A stretch of 64,000 bases of DNA, from positions 18,903 through 82,902 of the forward strand of contig JAIXWR010000022.1 in the NCBI GenBank assembly GCA_027491155.1, written 5' to 3'. This stretch comes from Verrucomicrobiaceae bacterium. GTDB taxonomy: Bacteria; Verrucomicrobiota; Verrucomicrobiia; Verrucomicrobiales; Akkermansiaceae. A program made the position numbers and the translations under genes. The notes beneath the pieces were generated by a model, which had not been told where the DNA came from, did no database searches, and saw only the letters and a list, made by a program, of their open reading frames with translations. Positions 9,801-19,900 of this stretch are shown here, in pieces; position 1 is the stretch's first letter; every line of letters starts with the position of its first letter.

Positions 9801-11309
9801 GCCGGCGGTCTCGGCGACGGGACCAGCGCCTCGCTGGTCAAGACGGGCGAAGGCAACCTTGCCCTCGGCGGCACGGGCACCTGGACCGGCGGCACCCAGG
9901 TGCTCCGCGGCACCCTGACGGCGGCCTCCAACAGCGCGCTCGGAAGCTCCGGCGTCGTGGTCGGAACCGGAGCGTACGCCTCATCGCTGATGCTCGCCAA
10001 CCGCTCTGACATCGGGAACCCGGTGACGGTCTCCGGAGCGGGCACCGGAGCGGTGACCCTCGGCGCCGACGCCAGCGGCTTCGGATTGAATGCCGCGACC
10101 TACACGGGGCTCGTCACGTTCCAACGTCCGGCCACCCTCTCCAGCGAGGTACCCGGCGACCGCCTGGCCTTCGAAGGCAGGCTCACGGGAGCGGTGGGCA
10201 CCCTGACCATCGATGGTGGTTCGCGCACCACCTTCTCGTCGATCCTCAACGACTTCGTCGGCGACATCGTGATCACCGGCAGCGGCACCGTCCTGCAAGC
10301 CAGCGTGGCCTCCGCGGCAGAAACCATCCCCAATGCCAGCAGCGTCACGGTGGATGCCGGCGCGGTCTTCCAGCTCGCCTCGTTCACCGGCGCGGAAACG
10401 ATCAACGGGCTGTCGGGCACCGGCGAGGTGCGCTCATTCCGCGATGCCAACCCGGGCAACACCTTCGGCGGTTCCCTGGTGATCGGCGCGGCCAACGGCG
10501 GCGGCAGCTTCGCGGGATCGATCGCCGACGGGAACCGTTCGCTCTCACTCACCAAGACCGGCAGCGGCACCCAGTTGCTCTCCGGTCTCAACACCTACAC
10601 GGGAAACACCGTGGTGGACGGCGGCACCCTCCACCTTCAGGAAGACGGGGTGCTGACCTTCCGGGTCACCAACACCTCGAGCAACACCCTGACCGGATCG
10701 GGCACGGTGCTGCTCGACGGCAGCTTTGCCATCAACGTCGCGGCGGTCACCAACCCCGGAACCTGGCAGCTCGAGAATGCGGCCAGCCTGCCCGGTGCCT
10801 ACGGGGCGACCTTCCAGGTGACCACTCCGGCGGGTGTTCCCTGGATCGATGATGGCGGCGAAAGCTGGAGCTTCGCCTCGGGCAGCCTCGAGTTCACCTT
10901 AGACGAAACCACCGGAACCCTGACGGCCGTGCAAGGCGGGTTCGCGTCGTGGATCGCCGGTTTCGACCTCGCCGCGGCAGACCAGGATCCCGGCGACGAC
11001 CCCGATCTCGACGGCGTAAGCAACCTGATCGAGTATGCCCTCGCAGGCCGCAGCCCCAAGACCGCGGAAGGCGCGCCCGGCACCTTCGCCGGCGGCACCC
11101 TGAGCTTCAACAAGCGTCCGGAAGCGGCGGCGGATCCCAAGATCAGCTACCAGATCGAGGAGTCCGACGACCTCGGCAACCTCGACACCTGGACCGAGGC
11201 GACCGCCGCGCCGCCGACTTATACCAACGACGCCAACGTCGTCTCCTACACCCTCCCCACCGGCAAGACCAAGACCTTCGCCCGGCTGGTGGTCATCCAG
11301 CTTCCCTGA
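6894..11309 (+). CDS. Autotransporter-associated beta-strand repeat protein
   Basis: This is a 1471-residue secreted protein with a signal peptide (LIDRAAGVAPVLLTLCLG...ARGAT). It contains many PATR-type (TIGR02601) repeats with the core motif LxKxGxGxxxLxGxNTYTGxTxVxxGTL; clear copies are near residues 300-330 (SGSNNYTGSTTVSSGTL), 600-640 (KAGAGTQTLTGVNTYTG), 975-1005 (KTGEGNLALGG) and 1220-1250 (KTGSGTQLLSGLNTYTG). The fold is predicted to be a long right-handed beta-helix. The C-terminus is a DPDLDGVSNLIEYALAG motif followed by a short sandwich. I see no autotransporter barrel, so export of the passenger must be by another route. A PEP-CTERM gene begins 33 bp downstream. The function is probably cell-surface or adhesive; no enzymatic motif is visible. 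Confidence 0.85.
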   Translation: MKARPLIDRAAGVAPVLLTLCLGARGATVVKSPTGTDLNAGASWGGTAPAASDIATWTGSSLGAALTLGADTGWQGISVTGASSNIDISGAGVLTLGNGGIDLSNATVDLSVSNNIALGADQSWKAASGRTVTSAGTISGPANLTAGSTASAGSFSGYLSASSGSPTTVFPSTSVATITSAGGVMNGGWIGSNTPAGTYHFSNNGTLVTYQLQFYDGDFTKVAKVQMSQSGANVVAHQVYAKYKSGNHLGANFDSPIEDGQPPVGSGGYGVVSTTAVFGSSPSGVVLLSGSNNYTGSTTVSSGTLRAGSGSAFGVDSAVSLSGTPGATLDLNGFNNSIGSLSGAGTVSLANATLTLGSNNTSPAAFTGVFTGPGTVVKTGTGQLTLGMGAATDFTQLVVRSGSASTTVTNLGTSSTIVLGDASTGSSDVQFTTTGASITRPITVTSNGTGAAVIGSTGGAGNTQVTGQITLERAVTITAGGTDRTSWTGKITGNVGTLTFAGGNRTVLESASGLNDFTGSVVVTGTGTVLQIGAGTLSGENIPDSSDVTVEAGTFLKLANVGTCIETINGLNGAGIVRRHEGVGGTQTLVVGAANGSGTFSGTLQSGAGPLAFVKAGAGTQTLTGVNTYTGPTTISGGILKLGTGGSIANTSSVTVAAGATFDAADTGFTLGAGKTLAAGDSAPGDDVTGAIVSEGILRPGGNGGLGTITGITSLALGGTMDWEHSAGSTASDSIAINGTLTISPGFTFNPAGIGVPSSGTRSYTVVGGLATPLTPGDIANLPTLPPNYTWDTSDPVALKITHVQPGASLTWKGTVSGDWDLTDANWTGGSGVFQSGDLCTFDDSATGTTILEILSDLEPGSVVVNNSTAKNYTIGSAGGFGVAGTCSLIKTGNGLLTLTAYNIHSGGTILSDGVIAFDLNGISTAGPLTMDGGTLRWHGFNSQDISAVIDMVNGKTATFDTNDNDVALAGGLGDGTSASLVKTGEGNLALGGTGTWTGGTQVLRGTLTAASNSALGSSGVVVGTGAYASSLMLANRSDIGNPVTVSGAGTGAVTLGADASGFGLNAATYTGLVTFQRPATLSSEVPGDRLAFEGRLTGAVGTLTIDGGSRTTFSSILNDFVGDIVITGSGTVLQASVASAAETIPNASSVTVDAGAVFQLASFTGAETINGLSGTGEVRSFRDANPGNTFGGSLVIGAANGGGSFAGSIADGNRSLSLTKTGSGTQLLSGLNTYTGNTVVDGGTLHLQEDGVLTFRVTNTSSNTLTGSGTVLLDGSFAINVAAVTNPGTWQLENAASLPGAYGATFQVTTPAGVPWIDDGGESWSFASGSLEFTLDETTGTLTAVQGGFASWIAGFDLAAADQDPGDDPDLDGVSNLIEYALAGRSPKTAEGAPGTFAGGTLSFNKRPEAAADPKISYQIEESDDLGNLDTWTEATAAPPTYTNDANVVSYTLPTGKTKTFARLVVIQLP

Positions 11310-11342
11310 TCGAAACACTCCATTTCGAACGACCGATCCAAC

Positions 11343-12026
11343 ATGAAACGAGCCCTCCTCCTGTCTCCCGTCGTGGCGGCATCCGCACACGCGGCAACGC
11401 TGATGATCAACCCGACGGCGATCACCTACACGAATACCCCGAACCAGGAGCTCACCGGGCTCAACCTCGACAACGAGATCAACATCATCAACGGGAACGG
11501 TCTCAGCGCGACACCCACCGTGGGCAACGTGACGTCGGTGACGCATGATTCGGTGTCCTTTTCATCGCCGGGCAATGCCTGGGCCACAATCGACCCCGGA
11601 CCGGGCGCAGGCGACTTCTTCGCCGAAGGCGGGAATGCCCCGATGTTCACCATCGACCTCGGGGGCACCTACAGCGTCACCGACTTCGTGATCTGGGGCT
11701 ACCACTTCGGCTCCAACAACGGGAACCACCCGAAGAACATCACCCTCGAGTTCTCCACCAACGGAGGCGCCAGTTACGGCGCGCCGCTCGGAATCCTCGT
11801 GCCGAACGCCGGAGCCTTCAACAGCGCGGACGTGGTGAACTTCTCCGCCCGGGATGCCAACTTCGTCCGACTTACGGTCACCGACAATTACTTCGGGACC
11901 TACAGCGGAGGCGATCGCGTGGGCATCTCGGAGATCCGCTTCATGGGCGACGCGATTCCCGAGCCCTCGTCCTCCCTCCTCGGCGCCGTCGGGGTCCTCG
12001 CCCTTCTTCGCCGGCGGAAGAGGTAA
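11343..12026 (+). CDS. PEP-CTERM sorting domain protein, discoidin-like
   Basis: This 227-residue protein has an N-terminal signal (MKRALLLSPVVAASAHA) and a textbook PEP-CTERM tail: IPEPSS, a short hydrophobic stretch (LLGAVGVLALL) and a final RRRKR. Such tails are recognised by exosortase/EpsH-type systems, which process proteins for the cell envelope or exopolysaccharide matrix. The body resembles an F5/8-type or coagulation-factor-like beta sandwich (TIDLGGTYSVTDFVIWGYH...ITLEFSTNGGASYG...VNFSARDANFVRLTVTDNYFG), a fold usually used for carbohydrate binding. No exosortase gene is in the window. It lies 33 bp after the beta-strand-repeat gene and could be cotranscribed; it converges on the glutaminase gene. 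Confidence 0.85.
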   Translation: MKRALLLSPVVAASAHAATLMINPTAITYTNTPNQELTGLNLDNEINIINGNGLSATPTVGNVTSVTHDSVSFSSPGNAWATIDPGPGAGDFFAEGGNAPMFTIDLGGTYSVTDFVIWGYHFGSNNGNHPKNITLEFSTNGGASYGAPLGILVPNAGAFNSADVVNFSARDANFVRLTVTDNYFGTYSGGDRVGISEIRFMGDAIPEPSSSLLGAVGVLALLRRRKR

Positions 12027-12053
12027 GGCAAGGATCCACCGGGCACCGGGATT

Positions 12054-13868
12054 TCAGTTCCGCAGCGCCGAGATCTCGATGTTTGCCTGCCGCAGGCGGT
12101 CGCAGAGCTGGAGGGCGATCTCGTTGAGGATCTTCGCCTTCAAGCCCGGCAGCAGCTTGCCGATGTCCTCGAAGAGCGGGCGCTGGATCACGCGGCATTC
12201 CACGTCCGCGATGGCCACCACGTCGGCGGATCGGGGCGAGGCGTCGAGGAAGGCCAGCTCGCCGAAGCTCATGCCCGCCGAGAAGACATCGAGCCGCTGG
12301 TAGCGGTTGTTCCCGAGGTTCAGCCGGACTTCCACGCTGCCGGCGGTCAGCACGAAGAGTTCGTCCGCACGGGAGCCGGTCTGGATGATGGTTTCGCCGG
12401 GCTTGTAGGTCTTGACCTCCATCCGCTCGTTGAGGAGCTGCAACTCCGCGGGGTCGCAGTTCGCGAAGAGCGTGCAGCCCGCCAGCAGGACGGGCGGCGG
12501 CTGCTGGACATGGTCGGGCAGCACCTTGGCCAGCACCGCGTTCTCGCAGGATTCCAATGCCGCGTCCTCGCTGAAGAAGAGCACGTCGTCGGGGATCCCT
12601 GAAGCCGCGATCAACTTCCCGAGCCGGCCCGTGTGGCAACAAACCAGGCGCACGCCGGCCCCGGCGAGCTGCTGCCATACCTCGTGCAGCATCCGCAGGC
12701 TGACCGCGTCCACGGAGAACACGTAGCGGAAGTTCAGGATGATGTGCTGGCAGTAGGCCGCCTGCTTGACCAGCTCGCGGATGACCGGCTCGAAGGTGGA
12801 GAACAGCAAGGGCCCCTGCAGTTCCATCACCCGGATCCGGTCGCCGTAGCGCCTTAGCGCGTGGAAGGTGCTCGCCGGCAAACGGCGGCGGGAGTTCACC
12901 TGGGCGGCGTTGTAGCTCCGGCGCAAGGCCGGCTGCGGGACCGCGCTCGGGTTGAACATGTGCAGCGAGAGCTCCCGGGCGAGATCCATGCAGACGCGGA
13001 TTCCGCGGACGCTGTTGCCCTGCTCGTCGAGTGGCGGCGAGAACACCCCGATTCCGAGCTGGCCGGGAAGCACCGCGAGGATACCGCCCCCCACCCCGCT
13101 CTTCGCCGGCAGGCCGACGCGGTAAATCCACTCGCCCGACCAGTCGTACATGCCGGAACTGGCCATCACCGCCAGCACGTTGTCGACATACTCGTGGGCG
13201 ATCGCCCGCTCGCCGGTGATCGGGTTGACTCCCTGGTTCGCGAGGGTCGCCCCCATCACCGCCAGGTCGGCGCAGGTGACGCGCAGCGAGCACTGCTGGA
13301 AATAAGTCTCCAGGATGTCGTGCGGATCCTCGTCGATGATCCCGAAGTTCCGCAGCATCCAGCCGATCGCCCGGTTGCGGTGGCCGGTCTCGCTTTCGGA
13401 ACGGTAGATCTCCTGGTCAATGTCGAGTTGGCCGCCGGCGCAGCGGGAAAGGTAGGCCGTGATCCGCTCGATCCGCGACTGCCCGCCGGAGGCGAGGATC
13501 TGACCGCAGGTGGCGATTGCCCCGGCGTTGATCATCGGGTTGAAGGGCGCGCCGCTGCCCGCCTTGAGGCTGATCGCGTTGAAGGCATCGCCCGAAGGCT
13601 CGACCCCGACCCGGGAAAGCACGTGTTCTTCCCCCCGGTCCTCGAGCGCGAGTCCGTAGGAAAGGGCCTTGGAGATCGACTGGATGGTGAACTTCTGCCG
13701 GGTGTCCCCCACCTCGTAGAGATGGCCGTCGCGGGTCGCGATGCAGATGCCGAAGTGGTCGGGATTGGCGTGGGAGAGCTCCGGAATGTAATCGGCCACC
13801 TTGCCGTCGCGAAGGGCGGCATAGCGGTCGTGCAGGATCTTGAGAACCTGGGAAACAGGGGATTTCAT
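12054..13868 (-). CDS. glsA: Glutaminase with STAS and cyclic-nucleotide-binding domains
   Basis: This 604-residue protein hydrolyses L-glutamine to glutamate and ammonia. Residues about 20-305 are a serine-dependent beta-lactamase-like glutaminase: the SxxK catalytic pair is S64-K67 (QSISKA), with further family motifs NPMINAGAIA, SESETGHRNRA and AKSGVGGGI. Residues about 340-450 form a STAS domain (RIRVMELQGPLLFST...HIILNFRYVFSVDAVS). Residues about 465-585 form a cNMP-binding domain with an intact phosphate-binding cassette (FGELAF...SPRSADV, Arg near 546). The family is about 310 residues when catalytic domain only, so the C-terminal half is a regulatory addition known in some bacterial homologues. 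Control of activity by cyclic nucleotide is inferred. It lies 85 bp after the giant secreted-protein gene on the same strand. Confidence 0.92.
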   Translation of the reverse strand: MKSPVSQVLKILHDRYAALRDGKVADYIPELSHANPDHFGICIATRDGHLYEVGDTRQKFTIQSISKALSYGLALEDRGEEHVLSRVGVEPSGDAFNAISLKAGSGAPFNPMINAGAIATCGQILASGGQSRIERITAYLSRCAGGQLDIDQEIYRSESETGHRNRAIGWMLRNFGIIDEDPHDILETYFQQCSLRVTCADLAVMGATLANQGVNPITGERAIAHEYVDNVLAVMASSGMYDWSGEWIYRVGLPAKSGVGGGILAVLPGQLGIGVFSPPLDEQGNSVRGIRVCMDLARELSLHMFNPSAVPQPALRRSYNAAQVNSRRRLPASTFHALRRYGDRIRVMELQGPLLFSTFEPVIRELVKQAAYCQHIILNFRYVFSVDAVSLRMLHEVWQQLAGAGVRLVCCHTGRLGKLIAASGIPDDVLFFSEDAALESCENAVLAKVLPDHVQQPPPVLLAGCTLFANCDPAELQLLNERMEVKTYKPGETIIQTGSRADELFVLTAGSVEVRLNLGNNRYQRLDVFSAGMSFGELAFLDASPRSADVVAIADVECRVIQRPLFEDIGKLLPGLKAKILNEIALQLCDRLRQANIEISALRN

Positions 13869-13953
13869 GGGTTGGGTCGGCTGCCAATAGCAGCTTGAAT
13901 ACCCAAACGCCCCCTCCTTGCGGAAAAAGCGCCGAATTGAGGGTCGAAACCCG

Positions 13954-16900
13954 TCAAGGCCCCGTCGCTTCGGCGGTCACACGGTAGAATCCTTGTGTCA
14001 TACTCGCGTCGGGATCGGTCAAAGTCAGGTTCCCGTCGGCCGTCAAGGGGCCCGACGTGATGACATCGGTCCATGGGCCGCTGGCGAGATTGGCGCTCCG
14101 CTGGAGGGTGTACGTCCGCCCCGTCCTGCCCGACACCACTGCCGAGAAAGCGGTGCCGCTCCGTTCGACCGAAATCACCCGGAACACGTCCGCCGGATCG
14201 AGCGGATCAGTCCCGGCCGAATACTCGTCGAGGTTCGAGCTGCCATCGCCGTCCGGATCCTCGCCGTCGGCCGCGGTGCCCGCATTCGAGGTGGATCCGA
14301 AGTTCTCGACGCGCCAGGAGGCGACCCCTGAAATCTGGGGCACGTAGGTGATGATGAGGGTGGTCAGGTTGTTCGCCAGGACCTTGACCGTCTGCTGGGG
14401 AATCGCCTGGAAGCCGGCGATCTCCCGGAACTGGACGACGTAGTCGCCGGGGGTGAGGTTGTTCTTCCGGGTGCCCGAAGCAAGGAAGCTGGAATCCGTG
14501 CCGAGCTTCCAAAGCGCCCCGGCGGTCCGGGCTTCGGCAGGCTCCAGGATCACCGTCAGCGACCCCTTGGTGGACGTGGTGGAAACGGCGGTGTAGCTGG
14601 TTTGCGAGATACCGCCGCTGTTGTTGTTGTTGCCCGTGTTGGCGGTGGTCTCCGCGCGGTTGAAGAGGTCGATCACGCCGCCGTCGATCACCCGGTAGAG
14701 GTCGTTGGCATTCGTTCCGCCGAGATAAATCGCCACCGGGTAGTAGCTGCCGCCGTCGCGCTGGATCGAGAGCGGTCCTCCCTTCATCCCGTTCAGACCC
14801 TGGATGGCGGTCGTCCCGAACACGGCGGGTGAAAGCGCGGTGAAGGAACCCGTGGCCGGCCGGGTCGATTGCATCCGGCCGAAGTTCGACGTCGAACTTC
14901 CGCCCTGCACCGGATAAGCGGTCAGAACCTTTCGTGCGGCCGCGTCCAGCAACGGCGAGTCCGCGGTGTCACCGGCGAGGAAGCCCGAGTAACCGCCGCG
15001 TCCGGCATCGCCGAGGAAGTAAAGTGCCGCGGCATTGAGCCCCTGGGCCTCGATGGAGAGACTGCCCGGAGTTTGCTCCGATTCCCGCTGCGCCGCATAC
15101 CCGTCGAAGACGTAGAAGCCCCGCGGAACCTGCGGCTTGGGCTCGTGGACTTCCCGGTCGCGCTGGAACATCCACTGGACACCCGGGATCTGCGAAAGGG
15201 TCACCTCGTCGAACACGGACTGGGCCACCGTGGCGACGACCCGCGGCTTGACCACGAACCCGCTGTGCGATCCGGCATCGGAACGGACCTGGCCGACGTA
15301 GGCATAGGGCAGGTTGCGGGTGGTCGAGATCGACTCGTAGGACAAGACCCTGAGCGAGCTCGACGGGACATCGAGGTCCGGATTGTAGGCGAAAGCGGCG
15401 GTTCTCAGCTCGCCGGGCGCCACCACGAGCGTGGCCGGAGGAGGCGCGTTCAGGCCCTGGGCCGCCTTGAAGTTCACCAGATAGCTGCCGGGCATCAGGC
15501 CGGTGATGCTGGTCCCGGAATCCCGCCAAACCGACTCGCCGGCCAAGCGCCATTGCACGCGGGACGAGGTGGGAGTGGCCGCCACCCGGCTGGCCGGCTC
15601 GAGGAACACCTGCAGGCCGGAATTCCCCGGCACCGCGGATTGGAAATACTCGCGCTCCAGGACCAGGGTCGGCGCGCCGCTGATCACCCCGACCAATTCG
15701 CGGCCGGGCTGGAGGTAGCCCGCCACGGGCTGGAACTCGATCTCGCGGTCGCCGGTCGTCATGCCGCTGGCAATCGCCCCGGAATCCCGCCACTCGATCT
15801 CGCCCACGAAGCGCCACTTGCCGGTCCCGGCAGGCAGCAGGTTGACCTGAATCTGGCCCTGGCGCTCGATGACATCGAGCTCCCGGGGGAACTTCTGAAA
15901 CAGGCCGACCAAGGCATCGCTCGCGAAGGTCCTCACCAGTCCGGTGCCCGACGACGAGGGATCATCGACCCGCGAGGCCACGGTCCGGTAATGGTAGGTG
16001 ATCCCCGCCTGCAGGTTGTCGAGGTCGGCGCGGACCGCGACCTCCGCATCCCCGCTCACCGTGCCTTCGATCGCCCGGATGCGGTTGGGGAAGTTCACGC
16101 CGTCGGTGCCATACTCGAAGAAGACGTCGACCGCCGAACCCCGCGCACGGACCGAACCGTTGACCCGGACCACGCTGGTGCTCAGCGGGCTGGCGCCGCC
16201 GGTGGTGGCCTGCGGGGCAAGGAACCCGGTGGAGAAGGTCTGGTCCTCCCCTTCGGTGGTGCCGAAGCTGTTGAAGGCGACGAGCCGGAAATGGTAGGTG
16301 CGGCCCGCGAGCAAACCGGATAGCTGCTGCGTGACGAGGGCCGCGTCCATCCCGCTGCCGATGCCCCGCGCAGGGGTCGAATTCCCGTAGTCCGGCGTCA
16401 GGCCGTAATCGAACCGGACAAAGGTGGTCCCTCCCTGGGGATTGGCCGTTCCCTGGAGCAAGGCGGACGAGGGCGTCACGCCGAGGGCCGCGAGCGTGAC
16501 CACCTCCGGCGCGGCGACAGGTGTGCCGCTGCCGCCGTTGGCCTGCCCGGGGATGAAGATCACCTCTTCGCCATAGGCGACTCCCGCGCTGCTCACCCCC
16601 ACCAGACGGTAGCGGTAAGCGGTGCCCTCCAGCAGTCCCGAGACCGTCGCCTCGACGTCGATCACGCTGGTGCCGCCCAGATTCTCCTGCGGCGGTGTGC
16701 TTTGACCGAATGGAACCGGGGCATCGAGCTCGCCGTATTCGAAGTAGACCGTGGTCGGCGTCCCGTTCGGATCCACGGCACCGATGAGCCGGACCCCGCC
16801 TCCGGCGAGATCGCTGGCCTGACCCGTGGCCACCAGCGGCGGAGCCTTCGGGGTGACGAAACTCATGGTGCCGCCGAAGATCGTCCCCGCGCCCGTCGTG

Positions 16901-19900
16901 ATGCCGATCCGGTAATGATAGGTCGTTTCGGGAGCCAGTCCGGAGAGCGGGGATTCGATCGCGACCGGCGAGGTTCCGCCGATTTCCTGTCCCGGCGTGG
17001 CGCTGCCGAATGCCGTGCTGGTGCCGTATTGGAAGAACACCGTGCCCGGGCCGTTCGGCGTCGCGGTGCCGCGGAGCACCGCGCTGGAATCCGTGATCCC
17101 GGTCGCCGCGGCGGTCGCCACCGATGGCGGCACCGAACGCGTCACCGTCAGCGTGTAGCGCTTGGTCGTGGTGCCGTTGCCCGCGGTCACGTCGATGTTG
17201 ATGAGGTTGGAGCCCACCGCGAGTTCGACAGGTTCGCTGGCGGCATCCAGGGGGACGAGGACGCCGGCGACACGCACGGATGATTGGGCGATCTCCGCGA
17301 GCGCGGTCACCTGGATCGCCGAGACGTCATTCGGCACGCTCAGGAAATAAGCCGTGACCCCGAGGTTGAAGGCGGGGGAAACCGGCCCCTCGCTGGTGAA
17401 GAGCCCGAGCAGGTTGGCATTGGAAGAAGGCAACACCGTGATCGCGGTGGCGCTGCTGTCCGCAAAGCCGCTGATGCTGGATGCGCGTACCCAGTAGGAG
17501 GTGTTGGCGGTGGCAGGCGGCGTGTTGAACACGTTGGACGTCGCACCCGGAACCGGGACGTCGGTGTTTCCACTAGGACCTTCGTACCACTGGTAATCGG
17601 GCGCGGGCAGGCCGGTCGCCTCCGCGGCGAGTGCGGTGCTCGTGCCATACTGCAGCGACCGCGCGCTCACCGGTTGCAAGGTGAACACGGGCGGCGTGCC
17701 GGTGACCGTGAGGGTGAGATCCGCCGTGGCGCTGGCACCGCGGGTCGTGACCGTCAGCGGGATGGTGTAGACACCGGGATTCTGCGGGATGCCGAGGATC
17801 GTCCCGGTCGCCTTCTCGATCGAAAGGCCGGCAGGCAATCCGGTGGCCGACCACTCCGTGCCGGGACCGCTTTCGCTCGAGGCGGGAACGTAGGTCATCG
17901 GCACCAGGTAAGGCCGCGTCGCCGCCTGCGCCGCGATCACCGGCAACGAGGTGATCGCGAGTTTCCGGCTGACCGCGCCGCCGGAATTGCTGGCACCGAT
18001 GTCCACGGTGAAAACACCGGCCTCACCCGGAGCGCCCGAGATCAGGCCGCTTCCGGGATCGAAGGTCAGGTCCGCGGGAAGAACGCCGCTCAGGGTGAAG
18101 AGCTGCGGCGAGTTCTCCGCCACGATCTGGTAGCTGAAGGGCTCCCCGCGAACCGCCGACGCGGTTCCGGCGGAGGTGATCACCGGCGGGGTCACGGTGG
18201 CCTCGTAGGTGAACGTGACCGTGGTCAAGAGGTCGGAAGCGAGACTGACGGCCAGCGGGGACGGCGGCACGAAGCCTTCGAGCACCGGGAAGCGGACGGT
18301 GTAATCGCCCGGTGCCAGATCGTCCGACTGTGTGCCGGACGGCAGATAGGGCGACGCGGTGCCAAGCCGCCAGCCGGCACCCGCGGCGCGGGCGGAGGCG
18401 GGCTCGATGACGACCTTCAGCGCGGACAGCCCGGGCTTGTCGTAGGCCTCCGTGGCGATGCCCGTCTGCGATCCGCCGTTCACGCCCACCCCGTCGCCGG
18501 AGCTGGCATCGGCGAAGGCGATCAGCTCGACCACCTCGCTGTCGAGGGCCCGGACCACGGTCTGGCCGGTGCCGCCAAGATAGATAGCCGCCGGATAATA
18601 GGCGCCGTTTTCCGCCTGCACGCAAAGCGGTGCCCCGGAAGCGCCCCCGCTGGAACGGATGCCGGCGCTGGTGTAGGTGCGGCCGAATGCCTTGGTGAAC
18701 ACCACGTTCGACGGAGTGGTGGCATGCAGGCGGTCCAGGTCGGCTTCGGGGATGCCGTCGACCGGATAGCCAACCAGGGTCTTGAGCGCGCTGGAATCCA
18801 GGAACTCGTTGACGGACGCGTCGCTGGCGAGGTAGCCGCTGAATCCGCCTCGGCCGATATCCTCCAGGAAGAAGAGCGTCGCCGCATCGAGGTTCTGGGA
18901 CTCGGGCGAGGACTCGCCGGGCGAATTGTCGAGGATCCGCTGCGCCGCGTAGCCGGTCATCAGGTAGCTGCCGCGCGGGGTCCGGGGAACCGGATCATGC
19001 ACGCCGCGGTCGCGCTGGAACAGCCACTGCAGGCCGGTCGTGATCGCCAGCGTGCCGTCGTCGAACACCACGTGGCCGACGGTCGCGACCACCCGCGGGC
19101 GGACCACGAAGCCGGTGCCGGATCCGGCATCGCCGCGGATCTGTCCGACGAAGGCGTTGGGCAGGCTGGTGTCGCCGGCGAAGGAATCGAAGGGCACCAT
19201 CGCAGGGGCCTCGCCCACCGGATCGTCGGCGATGAAATAGGTGATCGTGATGGTGGAGGTCGTCCCGTCGTCGACACTGGCGGTCGCCGGCGCGGGCGTG
19301 CTGCGGCCTTCGACCGGCTTGCATTCGATCACGTAGCTACCGGCCGCAAGACCGCTCACCGGCTCGCCGCTCAGCTTCCAGTCGGCCTCCCCTTCCCCGA
19401 AGAAGCGCCAGCGGGCCAGCGCCACGTTCTCGGTCAGATCCTGGGGCTTGAGGAAGACGACCAGGCTGCCGTTCCCCGCATCCGCCGTCGGCTGGTAGGT
19501 CCGCACCAGGGACGCCGGGGCGGGGCTGCTGGTGATGGCCACCGCTTCATTTGCCGGCCTGACGAAACCCGGCACCGGCCGGTATTCCACCACGCGGTCG
19601 CCGGTGGTCAGGCCGGTGGCCGCCACTCCGGACTCCCTCCAGAATTGTTCACCGCTGAAACGCCAGCCGGAACCTTCGACCGCCGGATCGCCGAGCGTGA
19701 TGGTCAGCGATCCCTGCCGCTCGCCTGCCGGCACGGCCGGCGGGTACTGCTGGATCAATCCGGAGAGCGACGCGACCTCGAACGACCGGGTCTCCCCGAT
19801 CCCCTGCCCGTTCGCACCGGTCGCCCGGACGCGGAAAAAGTAGGTCACGCCCTGCGCCAGATCCGTCAGATCGGCGCTCACGCCGGTGCTCTGGTCGCCA

